Shown here in pieces: positions 8,665 to 20,000 of a stretch of DNA of 20,294 bases; the stretch's first letter is position 1, and every line of letters begins with the position of its first letter. The stretch spans positions 5,882 to 26,175 of the forward strand of contig VHZZ01010243.1 in NCBI GenBank assembly GCA_009801015.1, written 5' to 3'. The DNA is from Silene noctiflora. Taxonomy: Eukaryota; Streptophyta; Magnoliopsida; Caryophyllales; Caryophyllaceae. A program made the position numbers and the translations under genes. The notes beneath the pieces are model-generated. The model did not search any database, had not been told where the DNA came from, and saw nothing but the letters and a program-made list of their open reading frames with translations.

Positions 8665-11600
8665 CTAGTAGCGCTTAGATATTCTTGGCATAGCACACTT
8701 CTGCTTTCGATCATGAAAGAGCCTCAGGATGATTGCTGCAGTCTCTTCAATGGCTTTGCTAGTCACCTCTGCAGGCAATTCAACGAACTGTGAGATAATG
8801 TCGGAAACAAAAACCCGTCAAAGAACCCCTTGTAGAAATCAAGGTTTCAAAGAAACTGAGACCAATTGAACTATTGTACATAGAGAGAAAATATCGATCA
8901 AAACGTGAGACCGTTTCACCATCAATGTAAAACGAAGACTATATAAACAAGATGAGTGAGTACCATTCACGATTTCACGTAGGTTCTGGGGATTATTTGG
9001 TAGATATCATATGTAACGTTCAAATGGGATATGATAAATCGATCACTTACCAATGACTGGCCAACTGGGATTTTGTGCAAAAGTTTTACCAGCATATTCC
9101 AATTCCTTTCTTACATAATCCATCTCCGAGTACGAAGTCCTCTCATCTGCAGCCAAACCCAAACTCTTGGCTCTTGACCTTCTGATAGATTGAAGGGCAA
9201 CGGGATTTATGGTCAAAGCAAATACCTTATCAGGATCTATCTCGAACAGACTTTTGGGCAACGCTATACCCATTACAATCGGAACATTTGCTACTTTGTA
9301 TCCTTTTTGCGCTAGGTAGATTGATAGTGGAGTCTTTCCAGTACGAGAAACGCCAGTGAGAACGATATCAGCCTTATGCAAGTTTTGGGGTAGAGCCCCG
9401 TCATCTTGCTTGATGGTAAACTCAATGGCTTCAATCCTTCTGAAGTAGTCTTCGTTTAGAGCAGTTTGCCCTCCGGCTCCACGAGGCAAACCCGAAGGTG
9501 AAACACCAAGATGAGAAGCAATGGCTTCTGTGATTGGGCCCAGGGCGTCAAAGGACTGAACAGCCCAGAGTTTGCAGGCTTTTCTTGCGGCCTCTGCCAT
9601 TGATGGATCGGCAAGAGTATAGACAAGCATGGCCCCTTCTTTTGCAGCTTGTTTCACGATTTCCATGAGACGTTCAATCTCATCTATCTGTGCGGTAACA
9701 ATCCATTAATAAACAAAAATTTCAGCTTATCCACGACTATGAGAAACGTGTGACATAAATTCTCATATGTAATCGGCTCACATATTGGGCTGTTATAGCA
9801 GTTTCAATCACGGTCTTGCGTTCAAGTTTCAACACTACTTAAGCAATCACCATCGATATGCACAGATAAGAAATGACACATCAAAGAATGCCTTCTTCAA
9901 GACAGACGCAACCCGCAAAGTATCATCCAAGGCATTCATGCCAATAACTAAACGAAATAGGCTCACAGTAATATAATCCTAAGCTATGCATCTGGTGACA
10001 GCAAATACTTTTCTCATCAGTAACATTGCAATACTAAGCTGCTGCCTATGACGGGGTAAAGGTGAACCAGAGGTACAACATTACCCTATTTTGAAAACAT
10101 CGAGAGCCTGGAGGGCCGTACTAACATATGTTGAGAGCTTCATAGATCAAGACCAACTGCTACTTCACGATACCCAAGTATTCAAAGGCACAAAAGGTAA
10201 AATGAGTTAAGTGCCAAAGATTAATCTTTAGTTACACAGGAGTAAAAATGGAAAATTAAATCCCTCGTCATTATTTTCAGTTTTCATCACGTTCAAAGAT
10301 TGTTGACAGTCAGAGACCGCTAACCTTGCCTGCTACCAAAATCAGAGCCATGGGATATATGTCGACTGAGAATACAGATCAAAACGACTTACTAAACTAA
10401 CAATTTAAGGTAAATCTGGTTAAATAAGGCAGATAAAAGGTGAGAAGTATATCCTGTTTCATCCGTTTACGCTAACCAAAATACAGCAGAAAAGGCCCAA
10501 TAACCCTCCATGAGTTTTGCTACAAGAGCTGTTGACGAGAATCCTGAGGCCAAAAACGACCTTTATATCTTTACTTTTCTGATGACCGGAAACTGATTGA
10601 TCTGATCAAATGAGGGGTTTAACAGCAAAGAAAAGAAGCTTTCATGAAACAAGCACACATGCAAGTCCATCTCTTAAGTGTACTTGCATCATCTTAAAGA
10701 CAAAAGCCTATTAAAGTCTAAAGGTCAAAACATTTAAGCACAAGTACAACTACAATGACTGTATAATCCAAACTCTGAGCAACCATCAAAGCCCCATGTG
10801 AATTCGGAGCCCCACTTTTGGATTAATGTTTGTAAAGTAAACATTGGTGCCCCTCGTCCCAGGCTACTGTTCGTTGCATCTTTTAAGACATTGGAAGTGG
10901 TTGTTAGCAAAGTACATATATGAGACAGGGTCACAGGGAGGAAGTGACGTGTGGATAAGATCTGCGTGGAAAACAATACACAACAGAAAGGGAACCTATG
11001 GATAATTTTTTCCTTCCACTGTAAAACTAAGGGGAGCCTTGCTGCCACCGGTTAAGGTGTTGCCGTATGAGTGAGAGCCTCAGAGGTCACAAGTTCAAGT
11101 CCTTGGAGCGGCCTCTTGCCAAAATGGCAAGGGAAGGCTTGCTCCTATTACACCCTTATGGTGGGACCCTTCCCAAGACCCTGGCCTTGCGCCATCATGC
11201 ACCGGGCTGCCCTTTTACTGTCAAACTACTCAACATTCACATTATCTGTAAGCCTTAGTCACTCGACAGTTTCATATACAACAAATATGACTATATCAGT
11301 AGAAAACATAACAGAAACCAGAGGTGCTCTAGCGTAAAAGCACACTGTTTTTTTCGAGCTCTATTGCAAGAAGTATCAGTGTATGACAATATGACATCTT
11401 ATTGATTATCCGCATTTGCCAAAACCCCTCTCCCAAGCCAATACATGCTGCAATACCGCAGGATGCTGATCAACTATCCCTAACAGTAAAAGGAAACCTA
11501 TGACTGCTTTTTAGAGACAAAGTCCGACTGAAGTCGAAAGATCCAAAATTGTAAACAGAAATACAACTAGAATAAATGTACTATCCAAACTTTATCAAAA

Positions 11601-13095
11601 CACCATCTGATGGTAGGAACCCCGCTTTCTGATTAATGTTTGCAGTAGATCCACGCCCCCATAATACTGTTTATTTTCGTCTTTTATAACATTGGAAATA
11701 ACTGTTAGAGAAGTACATAGAAGCGACAGGGACGAGTTGACGTGTGGATAAGATCAACCTGGATAACTATCCCTAACAGAGAAAGGAAACCTATGCATAA
11801 TTCTTACTTCCACTATCGAACTACTCATCCTTCACATTATCCATATTCCTTAACAAAGCCGTGGTAAAATCCTCGACATTTTCATATACAGCGAAAATGA
11901 CTTGATCAGTAGAAAGCAGAACAGCAACCAGTTGAAGCTCTATTGCAAAAAGTCTTATAGTAATTTGCAAGTCCCCCTCCTAAGCCAATACACGCTGCAA
12001 TACCTCAGGCCTTACAGTCAAAGAGTCGACGACTCTGGGAATAATGTAGCACAGCATTGATCATCATTGACGACAAGCACTGACTACGCTACTCCTCCGA
12101 ATACTGATATTACTTCGTATACTCAGCTCCGACACTTTACACTCAAACATGGATATGACACTCGAACAATTTGTTTTAAGCCGGATTTTCCTTATAATGA
12201 CACATACTCGTCTCAATACTTCTAATCTGAACTGAAGCCTACTCATAGCTTATCTAATTCGTCGAAATTAGACCCGTATCAAAACTCACAAATTGAATTG
12301 AATTGAGCTCAATTAACTAGATTAGGTCATGGTAATGATCGATTAGATTACTCCTAATTACACAATAAATCGAACTATAGAACAGTAACAATAATAGTTA
12401 AAAACGCAATTGGTCTCTTATATTACCGCTTGTTGATAGAATTCAATGAGGTACATAAGTTATTAACGGTCTTATTTGAGAAATTGCGATAAAGACGAGA
12501 TTGACGGTGACAATTGAGGACTTGAGGTCCATCCCATAGTCGATTCTCATGTAAAATCGTTTTACAGTCTACAACGGCTTAATAATTTATCTATACAAAT
12601 ATGATAACTATAATTAAGGTGATCTTATTTGAGAATTTGCTTTAAAAAAGACGAGACATAATTTTAACATACCCCAGAGAATAAGTGAGTATTAACAGGG
12701 CAGACACGGTCAACCAAACAATGACCGAACTGCCCTAACGCCGCACTAACGGAATGTTCCGCCGTCCATCCTGTTCCGTCAGAAACCATGTAAATCGCCT
12801 TACCGCCGTCATCTTCTCCGTCAGAGGAAAGCGACGTGGTATCCGGGTCAGCGGTTAAAACTGAGTGAGGAGACGCGGATGGTGGGCCGGGTTTAATAGG
12901 CCGGTCTAGTTTCCGGCCTGATCGTATGGATCGGGAACGTGACCATAGGTTTAGCTTTGGGCTTGGTTTTAGTTTACGAGGATTCGGTTGGGTGAGTTGG
13001 TTCGGGTGTGGGTGTGGGTGTGGGTGTGGTTCGGTGGGTGGTTGGGGTGGGGTTGGTTGGGGTTTTGAGAGGCTGAAATTTATTGATGATAACAT
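8665..13095 (-). CDS. PDRP1: Pyruvate, phosphate dikinase regulatory protein, chloroplastic (PDRP1/RP1)
   Basis: Bifunctional enzyme that inactivates chloroplast PPDK by ADP-dependent threonine phosphorylation and reactivates it by Pi-dependent dephosphorylation, giving light/dark control. Exons on the minus strand: 13095-12673, 9687-9051 and 8768-8665. Junctions are GGG/GTATGT...CACAG/ATA (phase 0) and ATTG/GTAAGT...TGCAG/AGG (phase 1). The product is 387 aa, near the usual length of about 400. Residues 1-95 form a Pro-, Ser- and Arg-rich transit peptide with four His-Pro repeats (24-31). The kinase-PPPase domain (DUF299, PF03618) starts near residue 100 with [16 protein letters not shown], followed by [10 protein letters not shown]. 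The nucleotide-binding P-loop GVSRTGKT is at 253-260. The C-terminus MPRISKRY matches the family. An in-frame TGA seven codons upstream (13114-13116) fixes the start. All expected blocks are present and no lesion was seen. The last exon (33 residues) is outside any long open frame and was found by homology and splice sites. Confidence 0.95.
9688..10694. other. PDRP1 intron 1, 3' part, no recognised element
   Basis: Intron sequence between the exon 2 acceptor (AG at 9689-9688 on the minus strand) and the tandem duplication. No transposon ends, RNA gene or coding frame could be supported. Confidence 0.4.
10695..11463. repeat. Intron tandem duplication, copy A (contains the SINE)
   Basis: Pairs with copy B at 11509-12009. 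Shared blocks in the same order include TAATGTTTG, CATTGGAA, GACGTGTGGATAAGATC, AAAGGAAACCTATG, TTCATATACA, ATCAGTAGAAA and CCAAGCCAATACATGCTGCA (B has a few differences). Identity is clearly diverged with indels, so the duplication is old. Copy A is longer mainly because a 187-bp SINE sits inside it. Confidence 0.8.
11030..11216 (+). mobile_element. Au-like tRNA-derived SINE, 187 bp, with 12-bp target duplication
   Basis: Box A-like GGTTAAGGTGTTG (about 11050-11062) and box B-like AAGTTCAAGTCC (11091-11102) mark a tRNA-derived head. The body has GCCTCTTGCC.AAATGGCAAG, CACCCTTATGGTGGGACCC and the hallmark 3' end GCACCGGGCTGCCCTTTT, as in the widespread plant Au SINE family with its short T tail. 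It is flanked by ACTGTAAAACTA (11018-11029) and ACTGTCAAACTA (11217-11228), a 12-bp target duplication with one mismatch. The matching site in copy B (ACTATCGAACTA, about 11812-11823) is empty. It is inserted antisense to PDRP1 within intron 1. Confidence 0.9.
11509..12009. repeat. Intron tandem duplication, copy B (SINE-free)
   Basis: Second copy of the block described at 10695-11463. A further partial copy of the ACTATCCCTAACAG..AAAGGAAACCTATG segment lies at about 11473-11503, between A and B, showing that the duplication history had more than one step. Confidence 0.8.
12010..12672. other. PDRP1 intron 1, 5' part, with a short direct repeat
   Basis: Intron sequence adjoining the exon 1 donor. 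TCTTATTTGAGAAATTGC..TAAAGACGAGA (about 12471-12501) recurs in diverged form as TCTTATTTGAGAATTTGC..AAAAGACGAGA (about 12622-12656). Nothing else is recognised. Confidence 0.4.
13003..13026. repeat. Hexanucleotide repeat within the PDRP1 transit peptide
   Basis: Four tandem GGGTGT-type hexamers, read on the minus strand as alternating His and Pro codons (residues 24-31). Its six-base period keeps the frame on expansion or contraction. It lies in the fast-evolving transit peptide rather than the enzyme domain. Confidence 0.8.
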
Positions 13096-13867
13096 TTGGC
13101 TTTTGGGCTTTTTTCACAGTAATGAATTAGAACGTAAAGTCACGATTTGTAAGTGGAATGGTTGGGATTTCGGATCGATTGGGAGTTGAAAATGATCTGA
13201 TTAGGAACTATGTATGTTTGAGATTATAAATTTGAAATGAGTTAGTCGATAGTTTTACAATTAGAATCTAAATAACGTTGATCTAACTTTGTTTTTAGTG
13301 TAAAATATACATGAAATGATGGAATAGAAATGACTACTTCATTTGTTAGGTGAATAAGTGGTGTGGTTGGTTGTTAGGAGAGCTTGTCGTTTTGAATAGA
13401 ATTAGTCATTTGCACTAACAATAAATATTGAATGGAAGTGCCTCTATTTAGGTTCTTTTTTGCACCAAATTAGAGAGAATGTGAATGAGGTTAAGTAGGT
13501 GTGTCATTTGTGGTGGATTTCACCATCGCAATTTCCAAGGAATATAGGCAGTAATTAGCCACACAAGATATGTTCAAAATTGAATTGAAACAATTCAAAT
13601 AATATAATATGACTAGAGTATAAATAAGGGAATTCGGTATATTATCATTAATTGAAGTCTAAAAACTATATTTCCTATTAACTCGAATTATCACATTTTA
13701 AGAGATCAATACATTATACATATATATCTTGTTTACTCTCTAGTCCTTAGACATACTAATACATCATCATAGCACTCAAATATATATGTAATTACCACAT
13801 GAGATATCCTCATATCTTGGAACCAAGTTTATTTAATATGGACTATGTATATAATAAAATAGCTACT
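13096..13867. promoter_or_regulatory. Interval holding the PDRP1 5' UTR/promoter and the end of the GA2ox transcript
   Basis: Both neighbouring genes point leftwards, so this stretch must contain PDRP1's promoter and, at its right edge, the GA2ox 3' end. A minus-strand AATAAA at 13828-13833 is a candidate GA2ox poly(A) signal, about 190 nt past its stop. I see no certain TATA box or named regulatory site for PDRP1. Confidence 0.4.
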
Positions 13868-13996
13868 AGGGATGTTTGCCCTCGCTAGACATTGAAAATA
13901 TCCAGGTTTTTTAGTTAAGATTTTCGGATTTTTTCAAAGTTTACTTTGCCATTACTAATTTGCATTATTCAATTGCGAACCCTACCTTCGCCATCG
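13868..13996. mobile_element. Diverged hAT-MITE-like remnant near the GA2ox 3' end
   Basis: Contains the family core TTTTTTAGTTAAGATTTTCGG..TTTTTTC, matching the MITE at 120-289, and a decayed right end (GCGAACCCTACCTTCGCCAT). Ends are too diverged to show a target duplication. It lies 24 bp past the GA2ox stop, so it probably contributes to the 3' UTR. Confidence 0.45.
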
Positions 13997-14019
13997 GTTA
14001 AACCGTATCGATAAAATGA

Positions 14020-17000
14020 TTAGCCGCATGTAAGGAAACGAGGAAGACCAATCTTGTAACCAAGTTGACTAACATCGGCTTGAACTTGTTGACGATATTC
14101 TCTAAAACTAAACTTCTTATAAACTGGTGCATCATTGAAGCTTTGTATAATTGCGTCATAAGATGGACATAAGAAATATGCAACCGAAAGCCTCTCTACT
14201 TTAGGGTTTGCCACCACTCGATGCTCCACACTTTTATAAACTCCATTGCTCCATGCCTGAAAACGGAATTTAATGGTTAAGACTTGGGTACAACAGGTTG
14301 AAACCATGCATTCTAGATTTCGAGTCTATAGCCCTAGTAAAAAGAGTGCTTTTTAAGAGAACTAAATAAATCACCTGAAGTAAGTCACCGATGTTGACGA
14401 TTAGAGCATCGGGATTAGGCTTAACCTCGATCCATTTCCCGTCTTTAACTAATTGTAATCCTCCGACTTGATCTTGATACAAAATTGTAAGAAAATCACT
14501 ATCGGTATGTGGCATTAAACCGAAAACATCCGAGTATTTAGGGCATGGAGGGTATCTATTCATTCTTAGGTAACAAGTGCTTGGCAAACAAATCTCTTTT
14601 AGAAATGATGATCCTTTATGACCTAAATTTTCCGCCAAAATGTTTGCTAATTTATCGGCTAATTCTGATATTGTCGTAGCAAATTGTGTCACTGTTGAAC
14701 TGCAACAAAAATAAAACAATATACAAAATTTAATTACGAAAGAAAAAATGTTTTTTACAAGAACGGTCGGTCTTTCTTAAGACCAATTGTTCTCGTAAAC
14801 AAATTAAACACAGATATTATATTACCTTATGAAATTAAGCTGACTCGAAATATGACGACATTTTTTTCATCATTTATGCCAAAAATCTATGAAAAATATA
14901 TTTCATCTAAAGAAAACATATAACTATGACTTAAAATATCCAACAATTTCTACTTAGATAGAATAGAGCTAAATATTTAATTAGAGCAAATGAGCAATTA
15001 GGGTTTAGGTGAGATAGATATATTACTCCTTATATTTTCTATTTTTAACTCGATATCAAGAGGATTTGATGTAAATAATTATTCTTTATGTTCTAATAAT
15101 TTATTAATTTTTTTTTTATATTTAACTAAAGTTCTTTTAATTAAAGATAAATAAATATAATTGAGATGATAAAAAAAACAAACAAATAAGGGATCGAGAA
15201 GGGAACACAGGGGACACTAAATCTTGTGTAGTGTTGTTTGAGAACATCTCAAAGCAGCTGTTGTCTTGTCAAATTAGATTTTTAATAAGTGGGGATGTGT
15301 CTTGCATGTGTCAACATAAGTTAGATGCAAAACTTATGCATGCAATTTCACCTACGTATACACTTTCTAAAGCACGTATTTTCCCACGTTGTTATATATT
15401 CCGTCCGTTCCGTTCAATTGTTAGTCCTTTGATTTTGGTATAAAGAATAAGGAAAAACGAGGAGGTCAATTACTAAATAATAAGTTGACCAAATTGTGTG
15501 AATGATCAAATTGTTTATAAAGTTCATTCTTAAAATAGAAATGACAATAATTAACTGAGACTCGCCAAAATTAAACTAGACAACAAATGACAATTAAATT
15601 AGACAACAAATGACGGGGAGAGAGGGAATACACATACTAGTACAAAAGAGTATGATAAATGATGTCTTTCATGAGTCTAATTAAGTAATCTTAATATAAA
15701 GTCAAATCAAGATTTTGATCGAAAATGATTTTGATTGAAAATGATTTAAATGTCTTTCATGGGTCTAACTTAATACGGAACCTTAATATAAAGTCAAGTT
15801 AGGATTTTGATCGAAAATGATCTAAATGTCTTTCATGAGTCTAACTTAATATCTTAATACAATATTAAGTTAAATTGAGCTTATTTGATGTGATTAGATA
15901 TAGCTAACTTGAAATGACATTATAAATTATTTAGATGAAAATAATTTCGCCATCACAATCATGATCGACAGTCATTTAAACTAAGTTTATTGAATTTGGT
16001 GTTTAATATCTTTATTGAATTTGGTGTTTAATATCTTACTTGAAAATGACCTAACGTAACCCAACTCGATTTGAATAACTAATTCACATTTTCTAGAGCA
16101 TGCAATTTCCATATGAGACCTTTATGTTATGCTACAAAGTACAAAAGACTAGATCAAAATGTCTTTCATAAATCTAACTAAATATCTTAACTAATGCTAC
16201 AAAGTACAAAAGACTAGATCAAAACTAGTTTTAGACCCGTGCATAAAAATGCACGGGTGGTTTTTAAAATATTATAGTGATTTTTTTTCAATTTTAAATA
16301 TTTTTGTTTTTATCAATATAAGTATTTGTTATGTACTATTATGGTGATTTTTTCGATGTTAAAAAAATCACCGTAATCATTTAATTGGTATAATTATTAT
16401 GGTATTTTTTTTTCGATTTTAAAAATTTTCATTTCATTAATATTTTTTGCGAGATTTATTAGACATATATTTGTTATGTTGGATAACTCCTTACTTATTA
16501 AATTTACAAAATTAGTGAACTAACGCATTAATTCATCAAAATTTTATGTGAGTGATGGTATAAGTAGTGGTAGGGTCAATTTTTTTTTATTTCCTTAATT
16601 TAAGCGGCCAATCGGAAGTCTTAAAAAGACTTAGCTTTTATATAAGGTAGATGTCAAATCAATATTTTATATGGAGAACATATTTAAGAGTTTTATTGTT
16701 GCAGAGGAAAATTTGGTGTTAGCTCTCCAATGAGAGAGAGTGTAAATTGAGAGCAAAATAGGTGCTATTCATATTTCATTAGTGTACATGCACTAATATC
16801 TTATTTGAAAAATGATTTGAAGTAACCCAGCTCTATCTGAATAACTAATTTACATGGTTTAGAAGGGAGTATATAACCACACAGTGGCGGAACCAGTCGA
16901 GAACTAATAAGGACAATTGTCCTCGTTGAATGGAAAAATTCAAGCTGTTAGCTGAAATTTTCAATGTTTTCCTAGTTACTTTATTACATTATTAGTTGTT

Positions 17001-20000
17001 CAACTCCATCAACGACTGTGTAATATGTAATATGTAGTACAACCTAACCAAAGGTTTATATTATACGTAGTACAAACCCTAACCAAAGGCTATTGAACTA
17101 CCACGTTCTTTGATTTATCACCCAAATTAATAAGCCAAGCAACAATTGTGTTTCCAATATACTAACAAGAACATGTGAATCTTAGTACGTCCTTTCATTT
17201 ACCGTTCAACCAACATGCATGTGAAGTTGCAATTGTGAGTATATAAAATATACTACCACCTTCGGACTTGCATGTTATTATGTTGAATTGGTCAAGCTAA
17301 TCATGTCATTCCTTAATTTAATTTATGTATGTCTTACACCACAATTAATTGACCGGTTGGAGTTTCACGATCGGTTTCATATTCTAACATTGTTAGAGTA
17401 TAAAACCGATCTTAGGCGCAACCATCAGCTTAAGCTTTTAATTGGAGTTTTATGATCGTTTTATATTCTAACAGACTATTAAGAGAATATTATTCTACTA
17501 TCTAAGCTTTTAAAGAAGCAAGAATTATTGCAAAAGACAATCGCATACTATATAATATCGACGATACTACTGTATAGCTTTAAATAAATACAATGGATCG
17601 TCTCATAGTTTGAAATCCTTTATTCTATAATGGGTAATATCCATAAACACTTAGACCAACTGGTTATAGGTTATTCTAACTTAATCAGATGTTTTGTGTT
17701 TGAACCATGAGAATGCAGAGATTTACCATCCTAGTGGACCTAATTAACCACTCGAATCCGAACTAAATAGTGTACTCAAAAAGTGTGCATTGTCAATAAT
17801 GTCTCCATTTAATTGGACTAATTAATCTACTAAAGTCATATTCAATCTCATGTTAATATTAGTTATACTTAGGGCTTGTTTGGTTGACATAAGAGAATTA
17901 AAGTTTCCAGAAACTTCATGTTCACATGAATTTCCAATTCATGTGGATTTCCAAAAAGTGTTTGGTTTGCATATGGGAAGTTAATTCATGTGGGAACTTC
18001 CAATGACCAATGGGGGGCTTGGTGAGTGACTTCCCACATAATGAAGGAAGTAGATTTATGTGGGAAGTTTTACTTCCCATGATTTTGGCAACCAAACAAC
18101 ATCATGTTTTTACACTTCCTAGGAAGTTTAAGATCACATGATTTTAATGGGCAACCAAACAAGCCCTTAGTATTACATATGTTCCCTAGATCGTTGACAA
18201 AACTAAACTTAAGTCATACAAACATGAGGAATAGTCAAGAAAACATAACATATAAAGTGTTAATTAGTTTGGTTGTCTTTGTACTTGAAGTATACCACGT
18301 TTCATAGTTTGCCCACCTTAGAATTATTGTTAATTAATGTTCTTTTCTTTAATTTTTATTGGTTTCATTATTATATTTGTTGTTATGTTGTAGAATAATG
18401 GGCTTTTTAAATTTTTTCTAGTAATTTCTGTTATGGGTAAATCAATTCTCATGGCTCTCAATTCATAATTTCATAGGTATTTTGGTCAATTATCAGAAGA
18501 TAATTTATTACGAAACTATCCGATACATAAAAAATGATATTATTCGTTCATTTAAATTAGTTTCATATTTGCAGTTTTAGGTCCTATTTGGTAACAGCAT
18601 ATTAAGCGAAATTAGTAGATTTCGGTGTGATTAGTAGTTTGACCGAGCAACCTACTATTTTCATGTGTTTGGTAAACGGCGTATTCTAATGAGCATATTG
18701 GTCAAAATCTACTATTGTTGAATATGTTGCTAATTGTATTAGCATATTCAGTTTATTCATGAAACAATTCTAATTATCTTAAAATGTGCTAATTACCAAA
18801 CACGTTTTTCTAATTTGTTAATTTGTTTGATAGTCAAATCTGTTACTAAAATCTGACAACCATATTCTGCTAACGTTATCTGCTAATCTGCTATCATGAA
18901 TCATTGAATCTGCTACTACTGTTTACCAAACAAGACCTTATACAAATATATTGGTTTAAACTTCAATACTCGTAGAGGGTAATCTGCTACTAAAATAACA
19001 TATTAATTATCTTAAAATCATTTTTTTATTGACAGAAAAAGATCATTTTACTAATTATGTGAATTAGGAAATGAAATCAATAGAGAAAACATCAGCTATA
19101 GGCTCCGAACACATACTCTATCAACCATGACCCTTGTCGACAAATCTAAAGATCGATGTGTAATATATAAAACATTAAATAGCTATTAGTTTAAAAGTAT
19201 TCTTTCATACCGACACTCGATTACAGCATCATTGCCCTAATATATATGTGCTGTTCAGCAGTTTGAGACCATTTAACAATCACCATGTGAGTCAACTTTT
19301 CTAACCCCTATGTATGTGAAATTCGAGACCAACTAACTTATTTGGTAAAGTATTACATATGAAACATATAACACAATTTTAATTTTCACGAGTAATGTAA
19401 CTATTATCATGACTTCTTTATTTTATACTGAAAAAATGTCATATTTAGGAACATAAATCCAAAGAAATACCTAAAATGCCATATTTTGAAACTCGTTAGT
19501 AAGATAACCTGGTGTTGTGACTTCCTTTACACCGAGAAGACTTTTTTTAGTATATAAAATCATTCAATTACATTGATAATAAGAATGAATAAGAATTTTA
19601 ACAAATAAATGGTCCTCTCACTTTATAAAATGCTCTTATTCTATAATTGACCGAAAAAACAAATATAAAAACATACCTGAGATTGTTGACGTGGTGAGTT
19701 TTAGAACTAGAAATGTCAGTCAAGGGAATGTGGAAGGCTTCTGACCAAGACAATTGTGTAAGACACTTGGCTGAAGGTGTCCCCCAACGGTAAGTACCAG
19801 GAGAAAGGCTCATATTCATACAATTGTTACTCATTTTCTTCTTAAATGGCTCCCTAAACACCTTCTTCTGCTCTCGACTCATCTCCTCTAATAAATAACT
19901 CGGAATTCCATGGTTCACCACTTGAAAGAATCCCCATTCCTTGGATGCCTTCGCGATTTCTCTCTTACAACTCTCTCTGGCCTCCTCGCTTCCACCCACT

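Larger units (their letters stand above)
16030..16855. repeat. Pair of about 60-bp direct repeats bracketing the Helitron
   Basis: AATATCTTACTTGAAAATGA...GAATAACTAATTCACAT at 16030-16089 recurs as AATATCTTATTTGAAAAATGA...GAATAACTAATTTACAT at 16795-16855. The repeats are diverged by several substitutions. They are part of an older local duplication that predates the Helitron or was spread apart by it. Confidence 0.6.

Noticed and set aside
10734-11048. Minus-strand 104-aa open frame in PDRP1 intron 1
   Set aside because: Lies within the intron duplication and is not kept open in copy B; no domain seen.
11067-11337. Plus-strand overlapping open frames
   Set aside because: They are read-throughs of the SINE, not genes.
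12926-13189. Plus-strand Gly/Cys-rich 87-aa open frame
   Set aside because: Antisense shadow of PDRP1 exon 1; the Gly-rich run comes from the His-Pro hexamer repeat.
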